This document shows, piece by piece, positions 30,801-38,279 of a stretch of 64,000 nucleotides of DNA (position 1 is the first letter of the stretch; each line of letters opens with the position of its first letter). The notes under the pieces are model-generated. The model had not been told where the DNA came from. It ran no database searches and saw nothing but the letters and a program-made list of their open reading frames with translations. The stretch is from assembly GCA_946894095.1 (NCBI GenBank), contig OX335641.1, positions 16,386,501 through 16,450,500 on the forward strand, read 5' to 3'. The stretch is from Incurvaria masculella (lineage: Eukaryota; Arthropoda; Insecta; Lepidoptera; Incurvariidae). A program made the position numbers and the translations under genes.

Positions 30801-32722
30801 GAGGCCTCGCCTCTTATTTTAGAGGTGGTCTCGGGCGTGCACTACTATCTTTTTCTTTTTGATTTTATCATGTACAATTTTAGGTTCACTTCCCTATAAT
30901 GGGCTAGGGCTAAGCCCGATCCAGTTGATGTGTTGAATGCATTGGATGAAAATTGTCGAAGCGCCAATTAAACATTGTTCGTGTTTTCCATCCAATTGAA
31001 TGAAGACGTACTCATATTGGAATGTCACCTGCCATGGCACTAAATTTCTTCTGGAATACGGGGAGTTTGGGCTAATATGATGACAGTATTGACGGGGTAA
31101 AAAACAAAGCAATGCACCTATGCAAATGTTGTTAATAAAATATTAACTGAGTTAACAGAAATTAATAGTTATTTTTAAATGATAATTTAAAATGTTATTA
31201 TATTTTTAAAAGTTTTGAGCGTAGATATAGAAGGACTGTGATATGTGTGAGTGTGCCAGAAATCATGGGTTTAATCCCAGCCCAGCACATTCACCACTTT
31301 CTTTCTATTTTAAGTTGTGGTATGAGTTGGATATATTAATTTCGTCTCGAATGCGAGCTGTTTCGGAGTCCATTTAAAACTGTAGGTCTCCCTCTTCTCA
31401 TATCCAGATTAGTAACATCGCATTGTGTGAAGATGATTAAAGCGACAGTGAAAAATTGTCCTAGTTTTCGGAATTGTTTCGGCCTAATTCCGTACGTGAA
31501 TGCGGAGTGTTGGGCTAATATCGTGACGGTGCATGTTCAGTTTCCCACATTAAAAAATAAACATAGGTATATTCTCAAAGTATAATATAATGTAAATTCT
31601 TACATTTGCTTACCCGTTAAAGCAAGGATAGCCTTATGAAATTGTGATTTACCACACAATTTTGCCGTCAATATAAAAATGAAAATCCAACCCTTTTGGC
31701 CAGAAAAAAATAATGTATTTGAATTGAGAAAATAAAATAATCCCCGAAGTTTTTTTTTATAACGTAAAGGTCGAACATAGTAACGTAACAAGATTTCCCA
31801 TTTAGGCGTAAAAGCTCACCCAAATCTCACTTATCGGCCGATTAGCGAAATAAATTGTACCTACCTCCGATAAAACTCTGACGATTAGTAGGCCTCGGGC
31901 TTGCCTCGTATTGAGTTCTGTAGATGGGAGTAGTAGGTAGGCCCGAGAGAGGTAACACATTATCCAGGCCGCTACTGTGTAATGAACCATTATCGAAGGC
32001 TTTAACGGAGGACTGGCTTCCATTCAGCGAGGCTCCATTCAACAGGTAAGTAGCGGTATCGAGCGAGGCATTATTAGCAATGTGACTGGCTTCCCTAGTC
32101 GTGTTTTCTTGCGAGCGAGCGGCTTCGGGAAGCGCTACGCTAGACTGGTTTAGCTCCGTTTCATTTTCATTCTTTTCTAAGGCTTCTGATATGTACAACA
32201 TGTCAAGAATTTCATTTTCATCTAACAAATTACTTTGTGTAGTATTTGTCTCAATATTTTCAGTCGGCAGATGAGATATTATAACACCGGTTAAATTATT
32301 TTTTCCAAAAGCTTCACCAAGGCTAGAACTACTTTTATTATCTTGAACGTATTGTATTTGATCGTTATTGGATGTATTTTCTCTTTCTCTTTTCTCTTGC
32401 GAGTAAGGTTCAGTTTCGTTTGTATGTGAACGTTTTTCACTATCTGCGCTATACATGGTGACTATTATGTCTTTGTCTATAGCGAGGCCTTCTCGTTCCG
32501 CTTGCGTCTCTGCGTCTCCTGAGAGTTCTCGTGAGGTCTCGTCGCCGGGGGAGGGCTGGTCGATTTGGCTGGCGAGCGAGGCGGAACAGACTGTCGGCAG
32601 TATGGAGACGAGGAGTATGGCGCCGAGGAGAGCGTCGGGGTGCGGGCGGGAGGGGGCGAGTGCGGCGGCGAGGGGGGTCCTCATGCCAGGCCTCCGCCTG
32701 CTCCGCGCGCCGGCCCACTGCG
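14969..32722 (-). CDS. Metabotropic GABA-B receptor subunit 2, 16 coding exons
   Basis: Sixteen exons with canonical GT-AG borders and matching phases sum to 4086 nt, exactly 1361 codons plus stop, starting at the Met at 32684. In order: signal peptide (about 1-36), an unusual polar extension with ten N-glycosylation sequons (39-273), Venus-flytrap domain (about 280-700), a CxxC-containing linker, seven membrane segments (about 715-985), a coiled coil (about 1000-1050) and a cytoplasmic tail. The product is the class C GPCR subunit that pairs with GABA-B-R1 through the coiled coil and couples the heterodimer to Gi/o. Residues such as SFGSTSPALSDR, SSHNPARIAFIR and WETRNVK...LNDSKYIG match the insect R2 type, not R1. 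The exon set is unbroken. Introns hold many SINEs, MITEs and decayed extra copies of exons 2, 7 and 13. Confidence 0.93.
16017..16063 (+). repeat. Fragment of MITE H
   Basis: 'ttaacgtgtctttgcttcac' resembles one arm of the foldback element at 53806-53982 ('ttaatgtgtccttgcttcac'). Confidence 0.45.
16148..16379. repeat. Pair of 50-bp direct repeats in the last intron
   Basis: 'aaacaaaactagatggcgct' at 16155-16174 and 'aaacaaaactagatagcgct' at 16335-16354 extend to a shared 'gcctccattc' block. A T/A-rich motif near 16590-16640 ('aaccgactacaaaaaaaagg') resembles another frequent moth repeat. Confidence 0.6.
16864..17096 (-). CDS. GABA-B-R2 exon 15: coiled coil
   Basis: Residues 988-1064, EDDPIIQSMGLKLECNTRRF, then a heptad-rich stretch (EIQNKVYRREMAALDKEI, CRLEKLLLE) expected to form the R1-R2 coiled coil. 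It ends VAMHKK at donor GTAAGT in phase 0. Confidence 0.94.
17640..17886 (+). mobile_element. SINE, internally deleted
   Basis: It keeps the 'atgcaccactttc' and 'gttggataagtgcattttgt' head-body junction, then jumps to the 'gaaaaattgtacatgtttt' body and ends in a 'cagttacac' plus A tail. Confidence 0.7.
17890..18068 (+). mobile_element. SINE body directly after the previous copy
   Basis: A second 5'-truncated body ('gtcaaagcggcaataaaaat') ends in an A tail only about 40 bp from the exon 14 donor side, within the intron. Confidence 0.7.
18110..18428 (-). CDS. GABA-B-R2 exon 14: membrane segments 5-7
   Basis: Residues 881-986, LEVCKSRNTTGW (loop 2 Cys), YAYKGLLLLVGVYMAWETR (TM5), SKYIGISVYSVVITSA (TM6), then TM7 ending LCLLFLPKIISIMDK. 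The acceptor is gcttatatag. The GTGAGT donor leaves one base of a Ser codon. Confidence 0.95.
18755..18935 (-). CDS. GABA-B-R2 exon 13: membrane segment 4 and loop 2
   Basis: Residues 821-880, GVCKTKLLQDTQ, LVCGLLLVDGLVVTLW, DPMERHLKNLT, ATDRGVVYQPQ. The acceptor is gcaaccgcag and the donor GTGTTC; phase 0 exit. Confidence 0.94.
19049..19100 (-). pseudogene. Scrap of a duplicated GABA-B-R2 exon 13
   Basis: The plus-strand run 'cccacagcgtcaccaccagc' occurs both inside exon 13 (18840-18859) and here, with weaker flanking similarity ('gtggagtcggtgag' against 'catagggtctgtgag'). Nothing else of the exon remains. Confidence 0.65.
19279..19367 (-). CDS. GABA-B-R2 exon 12: membrane segment 3
   Basis: Residues 791-819, GRVYILSAGFSLAFGSMF, AKTYRVHRIFI, then a split Ser. 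The acceptor is atgttacag and the donor GTGAGT. Confidence 0.94.
19560..19975 (+). repeat. Dispersed repeat R-gcg (copy 1)
   Basis: 'gggtggctgcgaaaaccatg' and 'ccggccgaccaggtgctt' match 42407-42470 and, shortly, 36305-36335. The stretch runs on to about 19975 without a coding frame I recognise. Confidence 0.5.
19984..20119 (-). CDS. GABA-B-R2 exon 11: membrane segment 2
   Basis: Residues 746-790, SIKLSSPRLNNMTLIGC through LLGLDNATLPS to FSAMCT. It includes intracellular loop 1, TM2, and the Cys expected to pair with loop 2. Acceptor actggcag, donor GTGAGT, exit phase 0. Confidence 0.94.
20188..20565 (-). mobile_element. SINE, tRNA-headed, minus strand
   Basis: The minus-strand head 'ctcgtggtctaggggctag' has B-box 'gggttcaaatcc' (complement of ggatttgaaccc, 20500-20511). 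The body follows. The A tail is lost. Confidence 0.8.
20580..20962 (-). mobile_element. SINE with 5S rRNA-derived head, minus strand
   Basis: Read on the minus strand, the head has 'gattcgttaagctgggtg' and 'ggttctggacgggtgacc' resembling 5S rRNA promoter boxes, as in 11819-12198. The common body and an A/T-rich tail at 20580-20600 follow. Confidence 0.8.
21214..21445 (-). CDS. GABA-B-R2 exon 10: linker and membrane segment 1
   Basis: Residues 669-744: VALYSGARAVRCGACARAR, PIARRVLRVRVDG, then TM1 in LAGAALAAAGAALALAFLAF and NLHYSKRR. Extreme GC and CpG content gives an Ala/Arg/Gly-heavy composition unlike the other exons, yet the CxxC pair and FLAFNLHY are conserved. Phase 1 entry (acceptor ccgccgcag), phase 2 exit (donor GTGGGA). 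Confidence 0.9.
21580..21862. mobile_element. MITE G, longer copy
   Basis: The ends 'attcagagtgggcggactaa' and complement of 'gacagttcgctctgaa' are inverted. Interior 'taatgcgcgtatta' pairs with 'gataatccgcgtac'. It is related to 24391-24512. Confidence 0.5.
22136..22196 (-). CDS. GABA-B-R2 exon 9 (61-bp microexon)
   Basis: Residues 648-667, GPVSFDGADRVGTSAFHQIQ, then one base of a split Gly. The acceptor is gtatttacag and the donor GTTAGC. It was located by expecting a GPVSF segment after FLGVS. Phases 0 and 1 fit both neighbours. Confidence 0.9.
22268..22400 (+). mobile_element. SINE tail fragment
   Basis: It runs from 'gcgcataaagggaagatcct' to 'atccgtgtcaggtatcat' and an A tail. Confidence 0.7.
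22669..22950 (-). CDS. GABA-B-R2 exon 8
   Basis: Residues 554-647, from NNTMFDEELKTMG through APHTYDAVWAIALALR and DMADEF to FLGVS. The acceptor is ctcattccag and the donor GTAAGT, phase 0 at both ends. It forms the rest of flytrap lobe 1/2. Confidence 0.94.
23326..23499 (-). CDS. GABA-B-R2 exon 7
   Basis: Residues 496-553, AYRLGMYGAEYAWIV through GANTSLAGL. The acceptor is acggcag and the donor GTGAGG, phase 0 at both ends. It is GC-rich. The frame stays open through its acceptor into two upstream decayed copies. Confidence 0.94.
23535..23658 (-). pseudogene. Exon 7 decayed copy b
   Basis: The acceptor gacggcag is intact and followed by ACRFAMYGAEYAWIV, then the sequence shifts out of the original frame. 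It lies 159 bp (53 codons) upstream of exon 7 in transcript order and shows no stop before it. Confidence 0.85.
23705..23823 (-). pseudogene. Exon 7 decayed copy c
   Basis: The acceptor-like AG is kept (gtaag). It reads with NYGAGAEYAWIVSW, with a small insertion relative to exon 7. It lies 165 bp (55 codons) upstream of copy b and is open into it. Confidence 0.75.
23885..23998 (-). pseudogene. Exon 7 decayed copy d
   Basis: This is the most diverged copy. 'ccacgcgtacttcgtgccat' corresponds to the GAEYAW region. The acceptor AG has become AA. Confidence 0.7.
24391..24512. mobile_element. MITE G, short foldback copy
   Basis: 'tattcagaatgaaccgtcaa' and 'ttaatacgcggattatctc' at the left are mirrored by 'gagataatccgagcattaa' and 'cgtccactctgaata' at the right. 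Flanking TA repeats suggest a TA target. Confidence 0.65.
24551..24616 (-). CDS. GABA-B-R2 exon 6 (22-codon microexon)
   Basis: Residues 474-495, ELDTRIIIGSFSPEM to IFCE. The acceptor is a T-run then gcag and the donor is GTGAGT. Phase 0 at both ends. It is too short to be seen as an ORF, and was found by splice sites and conservation. Confidence 0.93.
25407..25569 (-). CDS. GABA-B-R2 exon 5
   Basis: Residues 420-473, KFGWDTVTAFSQNEE through EQLQQLK. Phase 2 entry completes the split Arg; exit is phase 0 with donor GTATTC. It covers the hinge and lobe 2 of the flytrap domain. Confidence 0.94.
25659..26195 (+). mobile_element. MITE A, TTAA-flanked
   Basis: It begins TTAAGGTGGCCCAACC and ends GGCCCACCTTAA, so it is bounded by TTAA, the piggyBac-type target. 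The interior 'gacaggctccgtgatgagga' and 'ttggtaagatttacgaaaat' matches 32934-33967 and 61927-62476. It has no ORF. Confidence 0.8.
26549..26731 (-). mobile_element. MITE B fragment abutting the exon 4 donor
   Basis: One terminal repeat (minus strand 'ggtcagtcctaattctcatc') starts about 4 nt into the intron. The interior matches the 12308 copy ('cagaataattagtaaaa' and 'tgacagcttg' blocks). The far terminal repeat is missing. Confidence 0.6.
26734..26846 (-). CDS. GABA-B-R2 exon 4
   Basis: Residues 382-418 plus a split Arg, carrying VSFGSTSPALSDR and SSHNPARIAFIR. Phase 0 entry, phase 2 exit. The donor GTACTG is weak past the first four bases. From intron position +4 the sequence is the terminal repeat of a MITE B fragment. 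Confidence 0.93.
26960..27027. repeat. Perfect 26-bp hairpin in intron 3
   Basis: 'tggtggatgtatgaaaacaa' (26965-26984) and its exact complement (27003-27022) form part of two 26-bp arms around a 16-nt A/T loop. It has the shape of a hairpin precursor or a small foldback. Confidence 0.75.
27685..27825 (-). CDS. GABA-B-R2 exon 3
   Basis: Residues 335-381, beginning CDAGVGVDRFFHALYT and ending VVPYWNIVQ. Phase 0 on both sides, acceptor gggatacag, donor GTATGT. It encodes lobe 1 of the flytrap domain, including the conserved SEVTESLAK loop. Confidence 0.95.
28187..28334 (-). pseudogene. Decayed duplicate of GABA-B-R2 exon 2
   Basis: It is offset from exon 2 by 162 bp and keeps EMSR, RPEG, LAMRHV and ITNDTE with the same GTCCGT donor context. 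It has an in-frame TAG after RPEGRS, a 6-bp deletion before ITNDTE, and no clear acceptor of its own. It cannot serve as a coding exon. Confidence 0.85.
28349..28530 (-). CDS. GABA-B-R2 exon 2: start of Venus-flytrap domain
   Basis: Residues 274-334, with ILGLFEMSRGG, PEGLSELAAARLAVRHV and LHLITNDTE. The acceptor is ttcgacag and the donor GTCCGT, with phase 1 entry and phase 0 exit. A decayed duplicate follows 15 bp into the next intron. Confidence 0.93.
28950..29258 (+). pseudogene. Possible LTR-element RNase H fragment
   Basis: The open frame includes FDVDASEHGIGGALPQF, similar in pattern to the DxDAS..GIG..L core of Ty3/Gypsy RNase H. No RT or integrase motif accompanies it. It lies in intron 1 of the receptor. 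The call rests on one motif. Confidence 0.35.
29424..29640 (-). repeat. Dispersed repeat, reverse copy of the 4485 type
   Basis: 'aaaccggccaggtgcgagtc' and 'ggactcgcac' match the inverted terminus at 4740-4770; the rest has decayed. Confidence 0.55.
30085..30199 (+). mobile_element. SINE tail fragment
   Basis: It runs from 'ataaggaaggtcctggcatg' to 'gtccagtcacat' and an A tail, and resembles the 11819 subtype most closely ('ggtgtgttgggctaatacca'). Confidence 0.75.
30900..31090 (+). mobile_element. SINE body, diverged
   Basis: It shows 'attgttcgtgttttccatcc' and 'gggctaatatgatgacagt' blocks with scattered changes, and no A tail. Confidence 0.6.
31235..31560 (+). mobile_element. SINE, old near-full copy
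   Basis: A B-box-like 'gggtttaatccc' is followed by 'cattcaccactttctttct', 'aaaactgtaggtct' and the body, then a short A/T tail. It lies in receptor intron 1. Confidence 0.65.
31565..31840. other. Intron 1 sequence, nothing recognised
   Basis: AT-rich; includes two short open frames without coding character. Confidence 0.4.
31865..32722 (-). CDS. GABA-B-R2 exon 1: signal peptide and N-terminal extension
   Basis: An acceptor-like 'gttccgcag' precedes 32722, suggesting a further 5' UTR exon upstream. The Met at 32684 is chosen because a hydrophobic run (ALLGAILLVSILPTVCSA, residues 18-35) follows it. A Met at 32744 is in frame but would lie in that putative intron. Residues 39-273 are acidic and Ser/Asn/Thr-rich with ten N-x-S/T sequons and no recognised domain. 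The exon ends in phase 1 at a strong GTAGGT donor, and its last base completes a Gly codon with exon 2. Confidence 0.85.
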
Positions 32723-32933
32723 CTGCGGAACAAATACGTAACATTTCAATAATTACATTTATTTATATAAATATAAATAGTATTTTAATTAACGCGGAAC
32801 TCCACTACTAAGTAGGTAATACCCAAAAATTAGACATAGGCCAGGTGTCTTTCTGTTATTTTAATAGATTTACTTCAATTTGCTGATATTTTGTATCTTT
32901 TTGATTTTTACGACACTGCCGTCATATTAATCT

Positions 32934-33967
32934 TTAAGGTGGCCCAACCCGGCGGCCTCAACTCATTTGCGGGCACGGTACAAAACCGTGCTGTTGCGCT
33001 CTGGGACCTTCTCTGTTTCTAAGAATAAGACAGGCTCCGTGATGAGGAAGATGCAACCTGTCCACAAAAAAGACAATGTGCATAGTGTATGATTTGGTAA
33101 GATTTACGAAAATTTTAATTTCAAAACGACTTATAGCTAAAAGTAAACCACGACCGCTGTAGTCAAAAATCTAACAAAAACCAAATGGATTATACATTTT
33201 GATTAAATAAGCTATGTCTGAGGACAAATCTTTTTAAGATGTTCTTACTTTATCGTTGCGTAATCCACCTCCAAAGTTATTGTATTAAACGCGCGAAAAA
33301 TCCAAACTTTCGGACGTTATAACTTGGAAACCAAACACAATTTTACAATGCCAACGGTCATCAGACATCTAGTTCAATCAAATAAAGCTATTTTGAGCAA
33401 AATTTTTGATCTCTGACAAGAAATATAGGCGTGATCTTCTTTCCCCTTTTGTATCATTTCCCGCTCAACTCCCCATACAAACGTGAAAAGAAGATCATGC
33501 GCATATTTCTTGTCAGAGATCCAAAGTTGTACTCAAAACAGCATTATTTGATTGAACTGTATGATGACCATTATCATTGTAAAATAGTGTTTGGTTTCTA
33601 AGTTTTTAGGTCCGAAAGTTCGAATTTTTCGCGCATTTTTTACATTAACTTTGGAGGATTAATGAACGATAAAAGAAAACATCTTAAAAAGTATTAGTCA
33701 TCAGACCTAGCTTGTATATGAAAATGTATAATCAATTTGGTTTTTGTTTGAATTTTGACTACAGCGGTCATGATTTACTTTTAACTATTAGTCGCTTTGT
33801 AATAAAAATTTTCGTAAATCTTACCAAATCAAACACTACACATATTGTCTGTTTCGTGGACATATTGCATTACGGAGCCTGTATTTTTCTTTGAAACAGA
33901 GAAGGTCCCAAAGCGAATAGCACGGTTTTCTACCGTGCTATTGCGACTGAGTTAGTCCCACCGGGAC
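32934..33967. mobile_element. Head-to-head MITE A palindrome, about 1.03 kb
   Basis: The left half (32934-33455) is a MITE A copy in plus orientation starting TTAAGGTGGCCCAACCC. The right half (about 33465-33967) is the same sequence inverted ('gaagatcatgcgcatattt', 'gactacagcggtcatgattt', 'cggagcctg', 'aaggtccca'). Arms of about 500 bp differ by many substitutions and small indels. The outer right end is decayed. Confidence 0.8.
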
Positions 33968-34084
33968 ATCTAAATTGCAGTAATTGTAACTTTTATAAAG
34001 CACCAGAAATGTTTTTGGTTTCGATAATAATAAGCAGAAGCTTCAGATGATTGTCCAGCTATTTTTGTCTGCTTATTTTCAAAA

Positions 34085-34365
34085 TTCATACCAATATTAT
34101 AAATGCGAAATTAACTATGTCTGTCTGTCTGTTACGTTATTACGCCTATACCGCTGAATCAATTTTGATGAATTTAGATATAGAGATAGTCTGGACCATG
34201 GAGAAGGACACAGCCTACCTTTTATGGCAAAATTCAATTCAAAGGGTGACATAGAGGATGAAAGTTTGTATGGGGAAGTCATATGATATCCAGGAAATAA
34301 TTCGGCTCTAATCAATCCAAAACGACATTGACCCGAGCGAAGCCGGGTGCTTCAGCTAGTATAAT
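34085..34365 (+). mobile_element. Helitron-like non-autonomous element
   Basis: It starts 'atattataaatgcgaaatta' with 'tgtctgtctgtctgtt' and ends with the hairpin-like 'acccgagcgaagccgggtg' followed by cttcagCTAGT. The CTAG-T end preceded by a short hairpin is Helitron-style and frequent in moths. 3'-end scraps of similar type lie at 36540-36580 and, inverted, near 63255. Confidence 0.55.
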
Positions 34366-34703
34366 TATAATTCCCTATTTTACCTATTCGTTCTTGTTTA
34401 TCTCAAAACCTTTGTAAAATTATAGGTAGGTACATGTGAGAGAATAAAGGTGAGCCAGGTGTGACAAGGGTCAAATCCGAAACTATAAGAAATAGCGAAA
34501 AACACTAAAATGAGTCATGAGGACAATTTTGATAAAAAACTAAAACGGCATTATTAGATTTTTTAATAATTATTTCCTAGCCGATTTATAATTTATTTTG
34601 AGAAGAATAACGCATTCGTATACGCATATGTATCGTACCTACGGTGGCGAATTGTCGTGATATTGTGTAATTTATTTAAACATGATTTAATGAATTTAAA
34701 AAT

Positions 34704-34918
34704 GAGCGGCTTGTAGCCTAGTGGCGCGGGGACTTGCCTAGCATGGCAGAGGTCTGGGTTCAAATCCTCGCTCCGTTCATCACCACCACATTATTTCTCT
34801 TTCTGAGTTGGATAAGTAAGTGCATTACTTCACAAATGCGAACTGCTCATTGGTTCGGAATCCATGTAAAATTGAAGGTCTCCCTTCCCCTACTAGGTGG
34901 TAGAGTTAAATAATAATA
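34704..34918 (+). mobile_element. SINE 5' half with tRNA head, ending in (TAA)n
   Basis: The head is 'ggcttgtagcctagtggcgc' with B-box 'gggttcaaatcc' (34758-34769). The body stops at 'ctaggtggtagagtta', then TAATAATAATAATA replaces the rest. Confidence 0.75.
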
Positions 34919-35362
34919 ATAATACTACTTATTTTTATTTGTGTAAATATGTGAAATTAATACGTTTATAATGCGAAAATAAAGATATACGTAATAATAT
35001 GTACTACCATGCGTGCAAGCCGAAGCAAAATGACAGTTGCTTGACAGCTGTCGTGTGCTGCGTGCCGGTCATTGGGTCGGAGCGAAAGCAAACTCTCAAC
35101 ATCGAATACCTGCTGAGCGCACATGCGTCTCACTAACAACATTCAAAATAAAACGTAAATCGAATGCGTTGTCGCGTGTGACTCGTAAGAATCCTGGCCA
35201 GTGATCGTGGGTGGAAGCAGGCGAGTGCTGAAGCAGACCCAGGTACGTGGTACATTGTATTTGCTTGGGTACAGTCGAGTTATTGAACATCACTATAAAA
35301 ACGGAATCGTATTTTTCCCCGTAGTAATCCAGGCCACCTCTATTTCGGTTAGGGTGCAATTG

Positions 35363-35433
35363 CTACATGTGGAGTATTGGGCTAATCATGAAGGTAGTTG
35401 TGTGGTATCCATCCATATCAGGTTGCATACAAA
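35363..35433 (+). mobile_element. SINE tail scrap
   Basis: 'tgtggagtattgggctaatc' to 'catatcaggttgcata'. It forms the C-terminal end of an otherwise unsupported minus-strand ORF. Confidence 0.6.
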
Positions 35434-36124
35434 ACATTTTTAGCCAAGGATGCGTTTTATGACGCAGACTAAAAACACAAGCAATTAAATACAGAAGAAC
35501 TAATTCTTCATCTGCAGGCCGCGAAAAAAGAGTTGTAAGAAAGTGAGTACATTCACTCTCATCGATCAAAAAAATTGGCAAATAACTTAATTCAGCATTT
35601 CTGTTCAAATGTAACAAAACATATCGAAGTTTGCCCAGCAAACGAACTTGGGCCATGGAGGTGAAGATAATGTCTTTACCTCTATGACTTGGGCACGATG
35701 AAATAGCTGGCAACACTTACCTTCCAACCCGGCTCGGCTACACTGAACTAAATAAACAACTGTCATATTTATACATTTAACGGATACGACGTTACCGTTA
35801 TCTTATTAATTTGAGGTTACGCAACGACATCTACATTTCTGCATCCTGCATGCGACTAATAACCAGACCAAAAACGGTATGATTATTTTTAGATTACCGT
35901 GGCCGTTGAACTTGTTTGAAAACTTCCGGATTTTCACGCGGCGGCCTGATTTTTTGACAGCGGGCTGAACGATCAGCTGGAAACGTCGGAGAATGTCTCC
36001 TCCCGCCGCCAGAAAAGGCGTAAGTTTTCAAACAAGACCAAAAATGTTTTCTGATTATTTTCAAAATCGTATTTCGTCGGATAACACCAAATAAAAAAAT
36101 ACAAATATGGCATAATCTCTACTG
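35434..36124. other. No gene supported
   Basis: A 117-codon minus-strand frame (35716-35363) runs into the SINE and has no recognisable domain, so it is not called. An inverted pair near 35930-36030 ('gaaaacttccggattttc' and 'aagttttcaaacaag') suggests an old foldback. Confidence 0.4.
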
Positions 36125-36290
36125 TCGGTCGGAACGGCAATAAACAATAATCATTGTCTGTGTTTTTCATCCAGTTCAATGTAGACGTGCTCATAAAGAG
36201 AAGGTCCTGGCATGGTACCTGATTCCTTCGGGAATGTTTTTTGCTAATATCATGACGGCATAAGCCGACCATGTTCAGTTACATGAAACT
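36125..36290 (+). mobile_element. SINE body fragment
   Basis: 'cggaacggcaataaacaata' through 'ctcataaagagaaggtcctg' to 'catgttcagttacatgaaa'. It is followed at 36300-36335 by a short piece of the repeat seen at 19720 and 42407. Confidence 0.65.
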
Positions 36291-36629
36291 GCTTTAGAAC
36301 TTTCAGGGTGGCTGCGAAAACCAAGCTGGCTCAACCTTAAATTCAATTCAATTATTTGTTGCACTAAAATGTTGTAAATAAGCCTAACACGGTATGCGTG
36401 CCGTTGTTGAGAAGTTAATTCGCGAAAACGGCATATATTTTTAAATCTGAGCCGGCTAAATGTTATTTAAAAGCATATGTGAGTCAATGGGGGATTAAAA
36501 GCATTTATATAAATATACATAAATTTTCGAAATCATTCAACGGTTTCTAGCGCCAGCGAAGCCGCGGGCAAAAACTAGTATGCTATATGTTTATCTAAAT
36601 CCCCAAGTAAACAACAGCGATTGTCAACT

Positions 36630-37012
36630 GTGAACTCATGACGTTTCACCCAAGGTTGCTTCTCCACCGTCACGGCGAGAGTTACGACCTTTCGCGCCCC
36701 GCTGCTGACACAAGAGAACCGGCGATGGCGCGGCTTGATTTTTGCACCGCCATCACTTTTTGCTGCTTCGCGACCTTGCCTATTGAAGGGTTCTGGATGT
36801 ATCTCGACCAGGGACGTGTTCTCGAGCTTGACCTTCTTGTTCGGCGTTGAGAAACGATTTTAATAAGGCTACTGAGTTTTTAGAGGTGTCAGTAAGAGTG
36901 CTCGTGGTCAAATGACCGACTTGGCGAGATTTCTTGTCGGCTCTTCCTCGAACTAATCCGAGTGTGTAATATACATCTTATGGTGGAAATAAAGAAACTG
37001 AAACTGAAAAAA
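36630..37012 (+). repeat. Probable LINE/SINE 3' end with (AAACTG) tail
   Basis: It contains a 70-codon open frame (36638-36850) of unknown nature and ends 'ggaaataaagaaactgaaac', a tail style seen in several insect non-LTR elements. No domain was recognised. Confidence 0.3.
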
Positions 37013-37039
37013 GGCACTGGTTATTTGATAACAACATTT

Positions 37040-37336
37040 GATGAGGAGGATGCAACACGTCCAAAAAAGCAAACAACGCACAAAGTGTTTGATTTGGTTA
37101 GATTATAAAAAAAGTTATAACTTCAAAACGCGAACGCTGTAATAAAAAATCAAACAAAATCTGAACTGATTTTGAATTTTCATGGAACAAGCTAGGCTCG
37201 ACGACAAATATTTTTTCGTTTTTTTTGTTTTATCGTTGAGTAATCTACGTCCAAACTTATTGTATATCTTATAAACCAATTTTGCAATACCAATGGTCGT
37301 CAAGAAATATGCGCATGATCTAAGGCCCACCTTAAA
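37040..37336 (+). mobile_element. MITE A, old truncated copy
   Basis: 'gatgaggaggatgcaacacg' and 'tgtttgatttggttagatt' are diverged MITE A interior. The right end 'aaggcccaccttaa' is intact. Confidence 0.65.
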
Positions 37337-37717
37337 AACAATAAATTTCCTAAGTTAAATGTAGTGTACAGGCATCGGTATCTGTACGTGAAAATAAACA
37401 TTGCATCAAAGTTATGGAACTTCTCGGTTATCTGTTTACGCAACATTGCACCTATATTATGCGCTATACGGATAATATTAAGTCAGTCAAAAAACAATGT
37501 ACTTACAGCTGTAAAGTGTTTTTAATTTATGTTGTTTCAATAAATGATTAAATTTTGGATTTATTTTTCTTTTTTCTCAATTTAATATAATAAGCTATAA
37601 CATAAATGAACAAAATAGGGTAATTTTGTTGCGAAATCAACTATGAACATGAAATATTTAAATAATTTGTATTTTCATGAACGCTGCATATCCAGCTAAA
37701 CCGGTGGTTTCACGAGC

Positions 37718-37845
37718 TTTTTTTTGTGTAACTGGACAAGGATGGCTAATATCACACCCACCGTCATGAGATTAGCCAAATATACCATATGCCCGCAGGA
37801 ACTGGGTACCTTGCCAGGACCTGCCTTTATGACCAGGTGCTACAA
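37718..37845 (-). mobile_element. SINE tail fragment, minus strand
   Basis: The T-rich start and 'gtaactggacaaggatggct' mark the complement of the SINE 3' end. It ends after 'ccaggacctgcctttatga'. Confidence 0.65.
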
Positions 37846-37918
37846 TGAGAGTTGTTTGTATCTACTGTTTGTTTAGTAATTCTCACCTGCTACAATTTAT
37901 AAAAAAGATATATGAATT

Positions 37919-38275
37919 TTTTTTTATCTTGCTGGACATGGATAGCTAATACCACACTCAGTCATGGTATAAGCCCAACACACCGAAGGAATTAGGTGCC
38001 ATTCCAAGACCTTCCCTTTATGAGCACGGCTACGGATGGGAAACACGGACAATTTTTCATTGCCACTTCGACCATCTTTTCATCCAATCCGGTGTTACCA
38101 ACCTGGACGGGCTTAACCTTGCCATATAGTATGGTTGGACCTACAGTTTTACATGTATTCCGAACCATGGAGTAGCTCCCATTCGTGACGAAATGCACTA
38201 ATCCAACTCAGAAAGAGAAAGAGAGTGGTGCACGAATGGGCGGAGATTTGAACCCGCGCCACCGCCCCTGTATTG
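37919..38275 (-). mobile_element. SINE, near full, tRNA-headed, minus strand
   Basis: It runs from the T tract through 'catggatagctaatacca' to the B-box 'gggttcaaatct' (complement, about 38247-38258) and the head scrap. Confidence 0.75.
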
Positions 38276-38279
38276 TGTG

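Noticed and set aside
34115..34315. 66-67 codon ORFs on both strands
   Set aside because: They lie entirely within the Helitron-like repeat.
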